A DNA stretch of 64,000 bases from Dermatemys mawii. Taxonomy: Eukaryota > Chordata > Testudines > Dermatemydidae. Of the stretch, positions 60,205-64,000 are shown piece after piece. Each line of letters begins with the position of its first letter. Within the stretch, counting starts at the first letter, position 1. Position numbers and translations under genes: made by a program. The stretch spans positions 55,856,785 to 55,920,784 of the forward strand of contig ML677326.1 of NCBI GenBank assembly GCA_007922305.1, read 5' to 3'. Below the pieces are notes generated by a model, which saw only the letters and a program-made list of their open reading frames with translations, did not search any database and was not told where the DNA came from.

Positions 60205-60325
60205 GAGTCAGAGAGATAAGAAAGCACTATTATCTCCTTTTTATACATGAGGAAACAAAGGCACACCCAGGGTCACACAGGCAGTCTGTGACAGAATGGT
60301 GCAGCTCCCAGGTTTGTGCAAACCC
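60205..60325 (-). mobile_element. MIR-type SINE core, minus strand
   Basis: 'tatctcctttttatacatga' followed by 'ggaaacaaaggcacacccag', 'ggtcacacaggcagtctgtg' and 'acagaatggtgcagctccca' is the reverse complement of the MIR core. The tail is missing. Confidence 0.7.
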
Positions 60326-63300
60326 CACAAACCTCGTCTTCCCTGCACCTTAGGGATAGACTGTGGCTTTTAAGTAACACTCCTGGGTAGGGGGTGATAA
60401 AGAGCTGGAGCATCCTAAGAGGACAACCAGAGAAATTGTGCCTCAGACCATTTATTTCATGTAGAGGGCAAGCAGTTAGCTAGTCTGAGTACACATCCTT
60501 GCTCTATGGCCCAGTGCAGAGCTGGGGATAGGGCCAAAGCTCTACTTTCCCTCATCCTTTTTTCAAAGTCCTGCTTCCCAAAGCAGGATGGTAGAAAGCC
60601 ATCTGCGTGCTCCTCAGAGTGCCAGAAGGGCAGGATCTGAGCATCCTTGTACAGCCACACAAAGAGGAAGCCTCTAACTCACCCATCCCATCTTTTATGG
60701 CTTGTGATCTAGACCTTAGCCACTTATCAGTAGTTTTTATATTCACAGGATTCTTGTTTTTCTTTTCAGAAAATGTACTTTCTGTCTATTGTTTCTGGAA
60801 ATTAATAATGGTAACATTGATCAGTAAGAACATCTAATCCTCACATAGTGCAGTGAGGTGGAATCTTGTCCACCACCTTCCTGGTCCACTCTGAGTATGT
60901 GGGGAAGGAGGGAAGGAAGGACAGAGGAGGTTGTTAAATGTGCATTTCTATGAAAGGTGTGGATCACTGGCCTTTAGTATAGTATAGAGAGGCTGTAATA
61001 GGCCATGGCCACTTCTATTGCTTATAGGTGATAACATTCATGGAAGCTGCAATTTCCAAGTTATCTAAGAGATGTAAGCACCCAAATCTGACACTCCCTT
61101 AGTGTCCTTTGAAAATCCCACCAGAGTGGCACCACAGATGCTCTGTACTCTGCCCCTCCACAGTGCCTGCTTGGACCCCCCATGAAAAGCCCATTTACTT
61201 GGGCTTCGTATGGGAGAATGTAAATTTTAGCCATAGATCTCTGTCATTCACTCCCTTTGCCTGGTCAATGCTCCCACTGGCTGTAGCCAGATTGTTAGCT
61301 CAGAAATAGTGCCAGGGTCATGCCAGGCCCACACATTATTCAGGGCCAATTGTCAGTCTATAATCTATCATCTTTTCACACACAGTGTGAAAATAACAGG
61401 TAGCTCTTAGCTCCTTTCAGAAGGAAACAGTGATTATTCAGTGTCATGGACAGCATGTGTCATTGGATAACCATTTAATAAAATTTGACAAATAGCTTTC
61501 TACCCAAAAATGTGAAAGCAGCTCAAAAGTTTTAACATTTGAAGGGCAGAAAAGCAATTCTTAAAAGTTCTGCATCTGACAAACTTGTCAATTAGAAACT
61601 CACTGAAACAAAACATTAAATGGGTAAAGGAGCATGGATAACTAAGTTCCTGTTCGCATCTCATACTAGCAAGTATTGTTTTGGATTGGCAAGAACTCTG
61701 CATTGTATTTGTAAGGAAAAGTTTGTTTAAAACAGAATATTTTATTAATGATGTTTGAAATAAAATTAAAAACACATTTTATACATTTTAGAGAGATGGC
61801 TCAAAAGCAATTACTGTAATAAACTGCTTCAGTCCATTTCCTCAAGCCTGATATTGTGTACTCTCCAGTTCTTTTTTGCTTTAGGTTATTTATTTCTAAT
61901 TTTATTTTCTATTTGCAATATTTAAACATGCAGTTTTTTCCATGATTAAGGAATGTGGAAAATACTTATTATATGATTTAAAAACCCCAATTCTGTGGAA
62001 TATAGCAAAAATATTGTTAATGTATTTCATTACACTTTAAAATACAATCAAATATTATTATAAAATTAATGTTATTGCTTGCTGACTATTATTCACAACT
62101 GGGAAATCTACAAATATCTATATCTACACACAAAGAACCAAAACATTAGATACTGGACTTTTGATGCTAATATTTTTTTTTCTTTCAGTTGGCTAAAGTA
62201 TTCTAGGTACTGGCAAACAAATGAAGACCAAGGAGCCAAATTTTGTTTTTCAGCAAATCATACAGCTGAATCTTTTTGCCATTTATTTGCCAGGGCTCTC
62301 GATCAGGCTCTAAATCTGGAGTACAATAACTCCACTGACTTGTACAGTGACTCCACATGAAGCAGAAGAGGGCCCCAATTATAGATGAAGTTCCAAAATT
62401 AAGAAAACAAGCAGACTAAACTTTAAAGACTATGGATACAACTTGTGAGCTTGCTAAATACCTTCAATCCTATCTGAAGCCCATAGAAGTTGTTACTACT
62501 CAGCACCTTGTACAGTCAGAACTCTTGGGGTATCAAAAAGTATTAGCTATGTAAATTCAGTTTTGTGACTTGATCTTCACAATAGATGTACAGTAATTGA
62601 CTACAAGCAAAGAGGGATAACCCCATGACTATACAGCACAAAGCTAAATGTCAGTTTAAAATATATGATGGGTCTCAAAATTAGGCAGTACAGAAGTAAA
62701 ATGAACACACATAATCTCACTTTACTTTTAACATTCCTATATTTAATACCCAAATATGGCTTTTTTACGTAACAACCATTTCCTCTGGCTAGGATTTCAA
62801 ATATTGGCCTATTTTGGTCTCTGCCACTCAAGTATGTGTCTTGGTTTGGTTTTATAATAGCTTTACCTAAGCCACATAGATATACCATGTTCCTGTATCC
62901 GAACAGGCTGAAGTTCAAGTCCTTAGTAATCAATAAGGGAAACTTCTTCTCCAGGAAGAACAAGAGCAATGTTTTTTTTTGTTTTGTTCTGGGTTTTTTT
63001 TGGAGCTGAAGATAGGGATTCTGTAAACAAAATGAGACACTTTATTTTAAAAAAAAATCTACGTAGTATAGACAATAGATGTAATTACTATATATAACCC
63101 TTCCCCACCCCCATGTCTGCAGAACAGTTGGCTCTCCCACTTGAACTAACATGGAATTTGTTTAGCTGACAGTTACAGGTGTTGTGTTCCCCTCTGCAAA
63201 TCAGCCATTACAGGATATAATCATATGATCATAGACACAAAGTTAGTACATTATACCTTGAAATACTTTTTTTTGTCTAGAAAACGAGACTGCTTTTCTA

Positions 63301-63870
63301 GTTGTTTCTTAATGAAAGCAGAAACAAAACTAGAAGTTTAACTTCTCTGATTTCACTTAACCGTGATCTGTATTTGCTGTGGGGCACTCCTACACTAAAT
63401 CATGATATGGCTTTTCTTTTCCATTATCTTTATTGGTTAATTTATTGCTTTTGCAATATTGTAATGATAAAGCTGGTATTTTTGTATTAACCTGTACTGC
63501 TCCACATAAAAATATCAAGATCTTCACTTGCCTAGCAATTGAAAAATCCACTACAATAGCTCATTTATCACATTGTTTATAGTTGATATTAAACCAGGGT
63601 GGTAACACAGCTGATGCATTTCTACTCTCTCTTTTCTTTCTTGAATTTGACTTCTTAATAACTTAAGACTCTGTTCTCCTGTATATGCAGACGTTTCCAT
63701 TTCTAAGATGTAAACAGAACATGTAGCCTCTTCACATAGGCCTACTCCTATCAATCTGGTTCAGTTCTGGAAGTGTTATTGCTTCTTTGAGTGTTGCCTG
63801 TACAGATCCGCAAACCGTTCAGCACCCATTGGAAGTTGGTTACTATTAGAGGCAATGCATTCTCTCTTAT
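60326..63870. other. Unique non-coding DNA
   Basis: No supported gene. A piece near 61078-61125 ('cccaaatctgacactccctt', 'tgaaaatcccaccagagtgg') resembles short amniote repeats. Frames at 60457-60837, 61109-61309, 61500-61775 (-), 62079-62360, 62601-62969 (-) and 63302-63490 show no domain, signal or exon-like boundary. Confidence 0.45.
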
Positions 63871-63872
63871 AG

Positions 63873-63898
63873 ATTTGAATGTTTGGACTTCGGGTATA

Positions 63899-63948
<50 letters not shown>

Positions 63949-64000
63949 AATGTTTGGACTTCAGGTATATATATATATATATATACACATGTATATATAT
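63873..64000. repeat. Composite TG/TA repeat with duplicated spacer
   Basis: The text 'tttgaatgtttggacttcgg' (63874) recurs as 'tttgaatgtttggacttcag' (63946), each followed by an alternating TG then TA run or a TA run. The period is about 72 bp. The array runs off the window edge, so its real length is unknown. The Tyr-Ile and Thr-His runs of the minus-strand frame 63776-63988 come from it. Confidence 0.9.

Noticed and set aside
62079..62360. Possible 3' splice site (polypyrimidine run then CAG near 62190) with an open frame
   Set aside because: Such matches are frequent by chance, the protein has no similarity I can recognise, and no partner exon or donor was found.

Overview
This window looks like non-coding DNA from a reptile, most probably a turtle; the species is inferred, not proved. 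It is AT-rich on the whole. None of the open reading frames longer than 60 codons reads like a conserved host protein, and I found no host exon, tRNA or rRNA that I could defend. The recognisable content is old transposable elements: CR1 LINEs with the sauropsid 3' end, MIR-type SINEs, several hAT-type non-autonomous elements, a PIF/Harbinger-like element with a TTA target duplication, a mariner-like MITE, Penelope-like tails, LTR-like blocks and a second non-LTR retrotransposon. The window is best read as intergenic or deep intronic sequence.

Layout. 1-9.3 kb: unique AT-rich DNA with a GC-rich hAT-type element (2.5-3.1 kb), two antisense CR1 3' ends (3.35 and 6.5 kb, the latter split by a hAT MITE with a perfect 8-bp target duplication) and a CR1 endonuclease fragment (8.6-9.3 kb). 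9.3-20.3 kb: mostly unique, with a perfect-TIR mariner-like MITE at 12.96 kb. 20.3-23.2 kb: a hAT element carrying a nested, head-to-head Penelope-like insertion, then a palindromic hAT element with transposase remains in both arms. 25.9-30.1 kb: an LTR-like block and the largest CR1 copy (27.6-30.1 kb), holding decayed endonuclease and reverse transcriptase. 31-39.5 kb: MIR copies (one split by a nested element), unique DNA and a CR1 3' end. 42.2-49.2 kb: a decayed non-LTR reverse transcriptase C-terminus next to an unusual element of about 5.9 kb with long diverged terminal inverted repeats and an AT-rich interior of internal duplications; it is itself hit by a hAT MITE. 49.9-55.6 kb: MIR, an LTR with three 49-bp repeats, a Harbinger-like MITE, a Penelope-like tail and a second LTR-like block. 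57.7-64 kb: MIR, antisense CR1, unique DNA and a composite TG/TA repeat at the edge.

There is no operon or gene system. The relations that matter are nesting and order of insertion. The most interesting object is the long inverted-repeat element at about 43.2-49.15 kb, for which I recognise no transposase or superfamily.
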